Shown here one piece after another: positions 1 to 10,220 of a stretch of 64,000 bases of DNA. The position numbers were made by a program, and so were the translations under genes. Source of the DNA: Dacryopinax spathularia (taxonomy: Eukaryota; Basidiomycota; Dacrymycetes; Dacrymycetales; Dacrymycetaceae); the NCBI GenBank assembly GCA_037974965.1, contig JBBPFI010000004.1, positions 1,488,001 to 1,552,000 on the forward strand, read 5' to 3'. Below the pieces are notes generated by a model. That model searched no databases, was not told the origin of the DNA, and saw only the letters and a list, made by a program, of their open reading frames with translations. The stretch's first letter is position 1. The number at the start of each line of letters is the position of its first letter.

Positions 1-3000
1 CGTCTATTTTTAGGGGGGCTTTGACTGCATGTTCTGACATCGTACACAGTCACAGGATGTCGTCAGCGAGCTCGCAGCCCTCGTTTTACCCATCGACGCC
101 ATGCTTTCTCAGCCGGATCTGCTTAAGAAGATACCGGAGACCACCGATCTGACCCGATATTTCCGCAATTTCTGGTATATATGCGTGCTGTTCCGCTTCA
201 CTGATAGCTCGCCGAAGATCAACGAGTGGCAGCGTGCAGCTCTTCTGCGCATCGCCAAACGAACGCCTAACCTGGTTGCCGAAGGTGCCCCGGACTTCGT
301 CTCCGGAGAGCTGGAGTATGATGTGGTGTTGCGAAAGGACTACGTTGCGACGGTGAGTTGTGATTTCTTCTGGATCTTCCTGAGCTATGAACTGATCTTG
401 TCTATCAGGCCGTGAATGAGCATCGCAATATCCTAGCTCAATATTTGCCGACACGAGCATATGACATGAAAGCATTCTCGCCCGCCCAGATCATCTTCCT
501 GCTTACTATGCACGATGTCGAGACTCTCCGAGCTAAGGCGGTGCTGCCTTCATCGTTGCCGTTGTACTTCGTCAACGAGGATGTCAACAACAGCGCTCTG
601 AAGCCGTGTATGGATGCTATAGCGGAAAAGGTGAGTAGCAGCGCTTAACCGGCGATTGTGCGTGCTCATATCTGCCAAGGTGATTCGCGGCTTCGTTGGG
701 GAACTCAGCAAGCAAATCGTCGAACATTCGCTGTCGAAGACTGTATCATCCGAACTACGCGCCCTTCTGTTCGAATCATGTCATCGCATTGCCAAAGTGC
801 GCGAGCTCGCCTTCAAGTATCTCGACAAGCTCATTACCGCTTTCCCCTCCCTGATGTGCGACCAACCCTTCTGCTTCGCGCTATTAGAGACCCTCACGAT
901 CTTAAGGCGTGCATGCGAGGAGGAGTTCCTGTCCGAGGTACGTCTTTACACTGCAAGTATTTTGCGCAACCCGGCCAATCTCCTTGTAGTATTCGCCTTC
1001 CTACCACTTCCAATCCGAGAAATGCGGCTTCTGTCTGGAATTGACGGATTCCTATGCCACGCGGAACGAAATTCTTGCTCTGGTCTACAAGAACGCATGC
1101 CACTGGTTCTCCTTGTCGAATGCTAGAGCTCCTATAGAACTTCAAGTTACTCTTCAGGTACGTGCCATCGTCAGCTTATTTTCGGCGTCCATCCGACGCA
1201 TATATGCAGCAATATCTGGCCGATCATCATGCAGTTGTCCTTCCGAATGACGTCGAGCTCGGAGCATCCGTCGCCTTGCAATTTGCGAGTGCAGTCAGCC
1301 CGTCGGAACGGAAGATTGGTTTGGCGTTTCTCTCCGCGGGCGTTGACGTTCTCTTACCTCGGCTATAGCTCCCGTCGCGAGTCCATGGTTGAACTGGAAA
1401 CCAGATCGAGCCAAGATCTTTACGAGTCACTTCGCCGCGAAGGAGCACTATGCTGGTGAAGGTGCTGGCCTGCGGATTTATGGACACGGTGGTGAGCTGC
1501 ATTATGGCTTTTGCACTGGCCGCTACTGATTGCTTTGTCAGGTCTGGATAGTCTCGAAAAGAGCGTTCCACGTGCCGCGTCAGCGCAAGAGATCCATGCC
1601 ATGAAGCAGCAACTGTCAAAGGCTATTCAAGACATCGGAAATCGAACGAGCACGTTCACTGTTCAAGATCTTCGGCGCCTGCTCTTCCGCTGTACCTCTG
1701 TGTTAATCGCAGTAGATGGGGTGCGTGTGCTGTGATTTCGACGCCGGCCGTTCTCTCTGCTGATAAGCTTCAGTACGATTACGACCTGTTACATTACCTT
1801 GTAGCATTGCCTTTCAAGGCGTTCAACCCGTCTACAATTAGCGCCGGTGTCGACGCCTGGACCTGGCTCGTTTCTGAGCGAGCAGACTTGGAAATCATGC
1901 TGCTGTTGGAGATCGCTAATGCTTGGAACGGCACCATCAAGCATAAGCAAGGCATCTTCTCGACCTTGATGAAGTGAGTCCTGCTCTTGTACAATCAGAA
2001 CTCGTGCTGACGGGTCGCACTAGCTACGACGACCCTTTCAACCATGCAGTGCAGTACACTCCGTCCAATAAGGAACAGATGGAGCACGAGCAAGTGGCTG
2101 CCAGACGGCTTCTCACTCCTCACACCTTGCTACTCCGAGCGCTTACCAGTCGATTCCAAGCTGTTCGGTACCATCATGCTGGACTTATACTGATTCTACT
2201 GCGCTTAGTTCTGCGGTCCACGCGGGCTCATGCTCATCTAAGGTGCGTGTACCGCCATCTAGACCGTGCACGTGCTGATGCAGGACTAGCACGCACCCGC
2301 TGGCACGCGAACCTCGCTTCTCGCTGTTGTTGTTTGGTTTCGAGGTATTAAAGAGCAGCCGGATGGACACTTATGCGGAGCTCAAGATACGAGAAGAGCT
2401 GTATGCTGCAGCTTTCTCCTGGTTTACGGTTAGACCGCAGTACGCCGAACAACCTTCTTCCCCTTTCGCTTCTAACGTCACTGTGATCAGATGGTCTTTC
2501 GGTGGGGACCGTGTGCAAATCGATGCAGACATCAAGATCCTCCAGGAATTCTCTCGCGTCATACACACGGATGGCATACGGGCAGACCACTTGACGACTA
2601 GTCTCTCTACTAGCCATCCTGGATTCTGTATGCCTGGTCATGCCTCGTTAGCGGAATATGCCGTTCAGCACAAGAGTCGTAACGAACTGCTTCGACTTCT
2701 TGTGGAGAACGAGATACAACGGCTAATTGTTTGGGCGAATCCTGCAAATGACCCCAAACGAGAGCAAGACCAGCCAGCCACGATCGAAAAATCCCTGTCT
2801 GATGTGAGTATCCCATTGATTTTTACGCGCGCTCCCTTCTAAACTGTCGCCTAGATGATGTGGGCCCAGTCGGTCCGCACAGCGTGGAAGATCAATCCGG
2901 CAATTGCAGTGCATATGGCAGAGCGGTTCAAGAATGCGATCGTCCACGTCGAAGTTTCGCGTCTTGTGCGCACACATCCGAGAGAAGTTGTCGATATTCC

Positions 3001-4957
3001 CGAGGCACTGCAGTTCATGCTTGGTGATCAGTTGCAAACCGCAAACCGGGCGAGCCTGAAGGTGCGTGATTATGCGTGAAGATCTCTTTAGGTATTCCAT
3101 ATACTGATGTCGTGCGTTCAGTATCTGCTGCTGTGGCGCGCCGTGCCACCAGTCTTGGCCGTCACATACTTCCAGCCGCAATACAAGAATCATCCCCTGC
3201 TTCTGCAATATGCGCACCGAGTCTTGCAGCAGCACCCTGTGGAGTTGACATTCTTCTTCGTACCGCAGGTGGTTCAGGCTCTTCGTAGTGACGCACTGGG
3301 TCCGTCAATTATTCTTTCTTTATTTCTTGCGCTCATGCTTGCTGCAGGGTATGTCGAAAGGTTCATCTTCGAGACCGCCAAGATCTCCCAACTCTTCTGC
3401 CATCAAATCATATGGAATATGAAGGCGAACTGCTACAAAGACGACTTGGCGGAGGAAGAGGATCCCATGAAGCCTATGCTCGACCGGATGACAGACATGA
3501 TCGTGGCATCATTGTCCGGACCCGCACGAAAATTCTACGATCGAGAGTTCAGCTTCTTCAACGAGGTTACGTCCATCTCCGGAAAGTTGAAGCCTTACAT
3601 CAAGAAGTCGAAGCAGGAGAAGAAGGTACGCTGCAATTCTCATCAGATACAGAGAAAGAATGCTGACACCACTCCAGGCCAAAATCGATGAGTGGATGGC
3701 ACAGATACAAGTAGATGTCGGAGTATACTTACCATCCAATCCGGACGGTATAGTCGTGGACATCGATAAGAAGTCGGGCCGACCCTTGCAGAGTCATGCG
3801 AAAGTGAGTGTCCGAGTTTCTCTAAGAGTCGAGCTCTGCTGATGGAATTAACAGGCTCCTTTCATGGCGACTTTCAAAGTTCGAAAAGAGAAAGTTGAAA
3901 CCGACGTCGATCCCGACTCCGTTCTCGGCGACGAGGCACAGATTGCCCAGCGCAAGAAGGAATACGACGTCTGGCAAGCTGCAATCTTCAAGGTTGGCGA
4001 CGACTGTCGGCAAGATGTGCTCGCGCTGCAGGTAATCGCAATGTTCAAGAATATCTTCGAAAGCGTGGGCGTTATGCTGTACCTCTACCCATACCGGGTA
4101 ACCGCCACTGGACCTGGAGTGAGTGCATATTCACATCGCGCGTACACGGTTCTGACTACAGATAGATGGGTGTAATCGATGTCGTTCCCAACGCCACATC
4201 ACGAGACGAAATGGGTCGCGCTAAGATCAACGACCTATACGCTTTCTTCATCGGCAAATACGGCAATCCGGATACGATCGCCTTCCAGCAAGCTCGACTG
4301 AAGTTCATCCAGTCTATGGCAGCGTACTCCGTTGCATGCTATATTCTCCAGATTAAGGATCGTCACAATGGCAACATCATGATAGACGGGGAGGGGCACA
4401 TTGTACATATTGGTGCGTTCTGACACTTCATAGGACAGTGGGTAGTCACTGATGCTTGTCCAGACTTTGGCTTCCTCTTCGACATAGATAAGTGTTTTTG
4501 CCTTGGTGCGGTGTCCCCCCATGCTTACCCCCGCCATTACGTCCAGGAGGTGTTAAGTTCGAGCCAAACTCATTCAAGTTGAACCACGAGATGGTTGTCG
4601 TTATGGGTGGTCGCCAGTCACAAGGTTATCAGCTTTTCGTCAACCTCACCGTCAAGGCATTCCTTGCTATCCGACCTCATGCGGAGCAACTCATCGACAC
4701 AGTCTCGCTGATGCTCGGCACCGGTTTGCCCAGCTTCAAAGGCGAAGGAACGATCAGAAGACTGCGGGATCGGTTCCAGCTGCAGCTCACGGAAAGGGCT
4801 GCTGCGGACTACATGCTTGGTGTCATCAAGAACGCTCACGAGAATGTGCGCAGTACATTCTACGATGGCTTCCAGAAGGTGCGCATACCCGTTTTCGGTG
4901 TCGGACGAACGCTCATTCCGTTCCTAGATGCAAAACGGCATTCCTTACGCTGCTTAA
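1..4957 (+). CDS. STT4: Phosphatidylinositol 4-kinase STT4 (PI4K type III alpha), 5' end outside the window
   Basis: Makes phosphatidylinositol 4-phosphate at the plasma membrane. The window opens inside the gene. Exons recovered early are about 50-352, 409-630, 680-937 and 990-1157, and they match the helical upstream region of STT4. The kinase domain spans roughly 3.7-4.9 kb. The catalytic loop KDRHNGN lies near 4355-4378. The DFG motif sits on a 24-nt exon (4464-4487), split from the preceding exon, which ends at 4412. The last intron is 4879-4927, and the final exon (4928-4957) encodes MQNGIPYAA, the expected PI4K C-terminus. The intron at 4488-4540 appears to have AT-AC ends (separate entry). 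The protein is large and has many short introns; middle exon borders were not all fixed. It converges on the phosphodiesterase gene with only 79 bp between stop codons. Identity is very secure. Confidence 0.95.
4488..4540 (+). other. Apparent AT-AC intron in STT4 just after the DFG motif
   Basis: The exon carrying DFGFLFDI ends at 4487 with a single G. The intron would begin ATAAGT and end ATTAC, 53 nt long, and the next exon starts GTCCAGGAGG. Joining there gives D-I-G-P-G-G-V-K-F-E, the pattern expected between the DFG motif and the following segment in fungal PI4K. No GT-AG pair restores that spacing: the nearest AG (4545-4546) breaks the PGG motif. ATAAGT...AC is the form known for rare AT-AC introns removed by the major spliceosome. 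This is inferred from the reading frame only. Confidence 0.7.
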
Positions 4958-5036
4958 CCTGCTCGTTACCCTTTCATTTATACCCTTATCTTATTCTGCA
5001 CCAGTAGCCTACACTTCAACGCTTGCAATACAGTGT

Positions 5037-5606
5037 TCATGATATGATTGATTCCTTGCCCACGACTTCCCACTGGTCGATTGGCTTGCTGGTATCAACC
5101 ACCCAAATCTCGGTGACGACGAAGTTCTCAACACCGCCGACCTCCACACCGTCTATCCTCTGATCAGCCAGACCTTCTTCGTACATCGCTTGTACGATAG
5201 CGTCCTTCTTCTCCTTGTCGTAATCTCCATATACGAGCGACAGATGCGGGAAGTAGTTGGCTGACTGCTCCGGCGTAATCGCCTTGCGTACTTCCTCTCT
5301 CAGCGCCATAAGGTACTCGGTCTGCTGGACAGGTGCCAGAACGCATTGAAAGAACTGATCTCCGCTCTCGACGCGGGACAGCTTCATATTGAGCGGTTCC
5401 TCAGGCGGTACGACCGACCGAATGCGAACGAGGACTTCCTCAACCGACATCGAGTCCGGGATCTTCCCAAGGAGCGTCACATGCGGATAGAACTTGGGCG
5501 CATCATACTTCTCCGCAAGCTTATTGATGACCGCCTGGAGAGCCTTAGCCTCCTTTGCGGGAGGTGGGAGCCAGAGTGAGAGTCCTAAGGCTTCTGTGTG
5601 AGCCAT
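5037..5606 (-). CDS. CPD1: 2',3'-cyclic-nucleotide phosphodiesterase-like 2H phosphoesterase
   Basis: A single-exon gene of 189 residues. It carries the two H-x-T/S motifs of the 2H phosphoesterase superfamily: HVTL at about residue 42 and HLSLVYGDY at about residue 121. The spacing and length fit the fungal/plant cyclic phosphodiesterases (CPDase), which open ADP-ribose 1'',2''-cyclic phosphate, a by-product of tRNA splicing. The start at 5606 gives MAHTEALGLSLWL, which leads straight into the first strand of the fold. There is no signal peptide or membrane segment, so it is probably cytosolic. It shares a 283-bp divergent promoter region with the SWI3-like gene. The family is secure; the exact substrate is inferred. 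Confidence 0.88.
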   Translation of the reverse strand: MAHTEALGLSLWLPPPAKEAKALQAVINKLAEKYDAPKFYPHVTLLGKIPDSMSVEEVLVRIRSVVPPEEPLNMKLSRVESGDQFFQCVLAPVQQTEYLMALREEVRKAITPEQSANYFPHLSLVYGDYDKEKKDAIVQAMYEEGLADQRIDGVEVGGVENFVVTEIWVVDTSKPIDQWEVVGKESIIS

Positions 5607-5889
5607 TCTCGGCGCTGAGGACCACTACCAACCCATGGTGGACCCCTACTGACGACACTGGGCGGCGGCGACGAAGGTGATGGTGAGGAAGCAGGCTGCG
5701 AAGGCGCGGAAACAAACTGGCTTGTGATGAGAACGGAGGCTGAACGCTTTCTTTTGCCTCCGGAAGCGCCTCGCTCGTTGTTCTCAATCAACGCGCTCGG
5801 GTCGACCGCCACTACCGCCGCTGCTGCTACACTTTCGCGCCAACTACACGTCGTGAAGCAGCAACAGGAGCACGCAAGGCTCGTTCGAC
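5607..5889. promoter_or_regulatory. Divergent intergenic promoter region
   Basis: This 283-bp gap separates the start codons of the phosphodiesterase (-) and the SWI3-like gene (+), so it must hold both promoters. I see no clear TATA box or other named element. Confidence 0.5.
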
Positions 5890-8107
5890 ATGTCATCACC
5901 ACACCCAAAACGGACTGCTTCGCCCGCACCGGGCGGCGACGCGAAACGGTTGCGCGTTACCTTGCCTGCACAAGCACAAGGCGCGACGCCTGTCGACCTT
6001 GCCAACGCACCTGGGAAGAAGACGGAAGCCGAACCGGTCGCGTCGACCGATATTGCCAACCTTCCCAACGAGCCTGATACGTATGGCGAAGCTGGCCCGA
6101 GTGGAGAGGGTGCCGGAGCAGGGGCAAACCCGTCGTCGGAGGCTGATCAGCCTGAGGAGGGCGATGTGGCTATGACTGGCGAGGGCGGGGAGGAGACGAA
6201 AGACGCTGATGAGGATATGGAGGAGGGCGAGGACGCTCAGGAGGAGGAAGACGCCACTGCTCTTGAGCAGAAACGTCAGGCGCTGGAGGAACAAGCACGA
6301 CAGTATCTGGCTGCGCAGACACAAGAAGTAATCATCCCGAGCTATAGCGCGTGGTTCGACATGTCCAAGATCAGCCCGATCGAGCGGAGAACGTTCCCCG
6401 AGTTCTTCAATGGCAAGAATAAGAGCAAGACGCCTGCAACGTACAAGGAGTACCGCGACTTTATGATCAACACTTTCCGGTTACGGCCGCAGGAATACCT
6501 GACGTTCACTGCTTGCCGACGGAACTTGGCTGGAGATGTTGGCGCGATCTGGAGAATCCATGCTTTCCTTAGTCAATGGGGCTTGATCAACTACCAGGTT
6601 CGTACCCATTGTCGTCCTACCCGCATTGTAGACTAACACGAACGCGTAGGTGGACCCTGAGACGCGACCCGCTTCACTCGCTCCTCCATTCACCGGTCAC
6701 TATCGCGTTATTCTCGACACTCCCCGAGGTTTACAGCCCCTTCATCCTGGTACCGCTCCTCCCAAGATCAACGCAGCCCCTGCCGTACCCCATACGCCAG
6801 CAACCGGCGCGAGCGAGACACCCGCCAAGCCCGCCGCGACGAACCTCGAGCTGCGGCAATCGATATACCAAACCGGGGCGAAAGCGGCAAAAGAAGTCAC
6901 TCCTGCAGAAGCAGCCGAGCTGGAGAAGGAGATCAATGCCAGCGGTGCAGTCAGCAAGCCCACTTATGCATGCGACACATGCGGCGTCGACTGCACACGG
7001 GAACGGTATCATTCGCTCAAGGTCCCCCACTTCTCGCTTTGCCCAACATGCTACCTCGATGGTCGGTTCCCGAGTACGATGTACTCTGGCGACTTTGTGC
7101 GGATCGTCCAATCGCCCTTCGCACATGCATCCGGGGAGGAATGGACAGACGAGGAGGTCCTACTTCTGCTGGAGGGTATCGAGATGCACGACGACGACTG
7201 GACGGCCATCTCGGAACACGTTGGCACTCGCACAAGGGAACAATGCGTGCAAAAGTTCTTGCAGCTGCCGATCGAGGATCCGTATATCGAGGCTGAAGCC
7301 GACCTGGGTCCGCTAAAGTACTCGCGCATTCCATTCGAGAGGGTCGACAATCCCGTAATGAGCGTGGTCGCCTTCCTCGCCGCGAACGTCAGCCCTGCCG
7401 TTGCAGCAGAGGCAGCCGGTGCCGCACTGGGCGAGTTGACAGAAGGGCTGAGGAAGAGCTTGAAGAACCCGTCTAAGGAAGCTGCTGCTGCGGAGAAGGC
7501 ACCTGCAGAGGGCGTCGCGCCTGAGGATCATCAGATGGCCGACGCAGAAAAGGTCGCCAAGCAGGAAGAGCAAACACCCGCTCCAGAAGCAGCCGGTGCG
7601 AGCACGGAAGAGGACGCGATCGACGTGGACAAGGTCGCTTCTGAGCCGCCGCGCGATACGCAAACGCCCGCTGCAAACGGCCCATCTGAGCAGCCCAAGC
7701 CTGGTGTTCCGCAGTCCACCGTCCGCCGAGCTGCCGACCTTGCACTCAAAGCGGCCGCTGCACGTGCATCTTCACTCGCGACACACGAGAACACCGTCAT
7801 GCAATCCCTCATCACGAGGATCGTCAAAGCCCAACTGACAAAGCTAGAAATAAAGATGACTGGCTTTGAGCAACTCGAAGAACTGCTCGAAGCCGAACGT
7901 CGCGCGCTGGAAGAACAACGTATAGGGCTGGAGAGGGATCGGGAGAACCTGAGGAAACAGGCTGAGAAGCTTGGGGATAGGGCTAAGGAGCTCGGGCTGG
8001 ATCTGGAGCAGCTGGGCGGGAAGACGCTCGCCCAGGAGGTGGCGGCGCACGTTGAGGAGCCTCAGCCGCCGGCGGGGCAGGCGACGCCTGTCGTTACTGC
8101 TCTATGA
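5890..8107 (+). CDS. SWI/SNF or RSC complex subunit of the SWI3/RSC8 (SMARCC) family
   Basis: A core scaffold subunit of ATP-dependent chromatin remodellers. The two exons are 5890-6597 and 6650-8107, with a 52-nt intron, giving 721 residues. Domains in order: an acidic N-terminal tail; a SWIRM domain from about residue 145 to 250 ([19 protein letters not shown] onward, crossing the intron); a ZZ-type zinc finger at about 355-400 with paired cysteines ([15 protein letters not shown]); a SANT domain at about 415-465 ([20 protein letters not shown]); an Ala/Glu-rich linker; and a C-terminal coiled coil at about 610-690. This order is diagnostic of SWI3, RSC8 and SMARCC. The sequence alone does not tell which remodeller it joins. 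Its 3' end converges on SEC20. Confidence 0.95.
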
Positions 8108-8224
8108 ACGTTCGTGCGTTGAGGGTGGGTATCGTATATACGTATTTGCTGGTTTTGCGGCGAGGCGAGAGGCGCTTGTGACAGTTGTGTTTTACAGAGT
8201 AGTAATGTATTAGTGTATGACTCG

Positions 8225-9675
8225 CTATAGCTCGGCGTGAACGCGTTGCTGCTCTGCCGAGGGTGGCGAAGCAGCAGCAGGCGGTGGTGGTGCAGCCGTG
8301 AATGGGTCTTCTAGTGGTATCGCCTCGTTCGGGTAGGTATTTTCGAGCGCGGGAACCTCTTCGGCTTCTGGCTCAGGGACCTCGGTTGGGCTGACGGGTT
8401 TTGAGGCGAGGTAGTCGTCGGTGTCGATAGTGTGTGACGGGGAAATCGAGGCCAGTTTTTCCAATATTGGGCTCGTCGGGATATCGTCCACCGTTCGCGA
8501 GACTGTAATGACCGAAGTGACACTCTCCACCACCACGCTCGGCTTCGCCGCCGCCGAAGACATCGAAGACATCGAAGCCGCAACAGCGCTCGCAGTAGTC
8601 GTCACAGCCGTCAGAACGCTCGTCACCACCCTAACACTCTCCCTCCCCTTCCTCAGTACGTCCGCATCCTCGACACCCAACCCCTCATCCCCAAAGCTCG
8701 GCAAGAACCTCACCCACCAGAACGCCAACCTAACACCGCGATCCAGCACCCTCTGCTTAAGGATAAAAGCCACAACAAGCAAGAAGAACGCCAGCGCCGC
8801 AAACACCAGCGCTCGGTCCATCCAGTCCGCTCTTTCCAGGGCGGTTATGAGTGCTCTGCTTGTTCCGAGTAAGCCGGTAAGCCGCTCGTAGGTTGTAGAG
8901 GTTGTATGCAGGGTTCGGGAGGAGGAGTCGAGCATCTGGGTGGAGAGGACTGAGCGCTCGACTTCTTGTTGCATGAGCTGCATGGTGCGCCGGAGGGCGA
9001 GGGTCACTTCGTTTGATTTGTTCGTGAGGGCGTCGTCGGTCCTGGGGTATGTCATCAGCAAATTGGGTATTCGCACCCGCCCTCTCTGTCTACCAGCGTA
9101 CAGCGGGGAGCAGAGAGGGGAGGGAGCGTGGAAGGAGGAGGGGACGTACTTCTCTAACGCGAGATCCTCCCCAGCCCCAGAGAGCAGCTCAGACCGATTA
9201 CTAGTGCTCTCGATCCGTTTCTTGCTCTGCAGCACGACAGCCCTCGCCTCTTTCCTCGTCCTGGTCTCCAAATCAGCCTTCCAGGACTCACAAACACAAA
9301 AGCGACGCGAAGAGGCGAAGAGGCAAAGGTAGAAAGACGGGAAAGGAAGTACGGGAGAAGGAGAGAAAAGAAGGAGGAGGAGAGAAGAGAAACAAGAAAA
9401 GCGCACCTCTCCAACTCCCCCTTCAACACCCTCACCCCCTCCCCCAACATCTCCCTCACCCCCTCATCATCCTCATCCTCCACCCCCACCTCAAGCCTCC
9501 TCACCCCCCTCGTAACAGCGTCCAAGTCGTCCCTCAGCTCCGACGCATACTGCGCGTGCTGGGAGAGTGGGCCGCTGAGGGAGGCGAGACGGGGGAGTTG
9601 ATGGGTTCGGATGTCGTGTAGACGACGTTGGAGGGAGGTGAGTTGGGCGGAGGGGGAGGGGGGGAGGGGGGGCAT
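8225..9675 (-). CDS. SEC20: Golgi-to-ER t-SNARE component SEC20 (BNIP1/Sec20 family)
   Basis: SEC20 is part of the ER SNARE complex that receives COPI vesicles. The start at 9675 gives MPPLPPSPSAQLTSLQRRL. Exons: 9675 to about 9407, a middle exon ending at 9150, and 9041-8225. The Sec20 core is in the last exon (RRTMQLMQQEVERS, then SSRTL and LLGTSRAL), followed by one membrane span (ALVFAALAFFLLVVAFIL) near 8830-8780. About 170 residues follow the membrane span and would be lumenal; they are Ser/Thr/Pro/Ala-rich and end in HAEL, resembling the HDEL retrieval signal of yeast Sec20. The join between exons 1 and 2 is unsettled: the donor at 9406 is in phase 2, while the only AG just before the conserved SWKADL segment gives another frame. 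An acceptor further in (before TRKEAR) or an upstream donor would solve it. Confidence 0.85.
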
Positions 9676-10220
9676 GGCGCGTGGGGTGGATGTTGGACGT
9701 GAAGAGTGCTCTCTGACTCTGATGCGTGATGGCCTGGAGAAAGCCTGTCTGAGACGTGCAGTATATTGAGGGGAGAGCGCGACGGTGATGACGATCGGCA
9801 CTTCTCAGAGACAAGCGCTCGTCCCCTACAAAGCACGTGACCGCATATACATACCCAGCTTGCCACCTCGTCCCACGAGCAGAGAGGAAGTCGCCAGATT
9901 CAGACCGCCAATTCTAGCGTTAAATAACTATTTAATCTCTTTCTGATGATTGATTTTCTTCTATAGGACCTTGAGGCCGGATTTACAACAAGCAGGTTAT
10001 GAAGACGCTCTCAACCCGGTTTCCTCGAATCGACCAAACCACACCACCCTCCACGAACGAAAAGAATCGAAAAGCCTCGCAACCCCCAAAAAATAACGAG
10101 CAAAAAAACAGACATCCTCAAAGCAAATCAAAAAAAAAAAAAAAAAAACTGGTATCCCACATACTCATAACACACATCCCTCAACCCCTGCACGACACAC
10201 GGACGCGCGCTGCCACGCCC
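9676..10220. other. Intergenic region upstream of SEC20, with poly-A tract
   Basis: This gap holds the SEC20 promoter and the 3' flank of the zinc-ribbon gene. It has an 18-base A run at about 10131-10148 and an A-rich stretch before it. A G-rich tract (about 9645-9672, + strand) lies just inside the SEC20 start. I recognise no gene here. Confidence 0.5.

Noticed and set aside
1195-1210. GACGCATATATGC in STT4 as another copy of the 15-17 kb repeat
   Set aside because: Only the short word matches; flanking sequence is intron and exon of STT4.
10131-10148. Poly-A run as a sign of a retrotransposed gene or LINE tail
   Set aside because: No reverse-transcriptase sequence or processed-gene body is next to it and no target-site duplication was seen.
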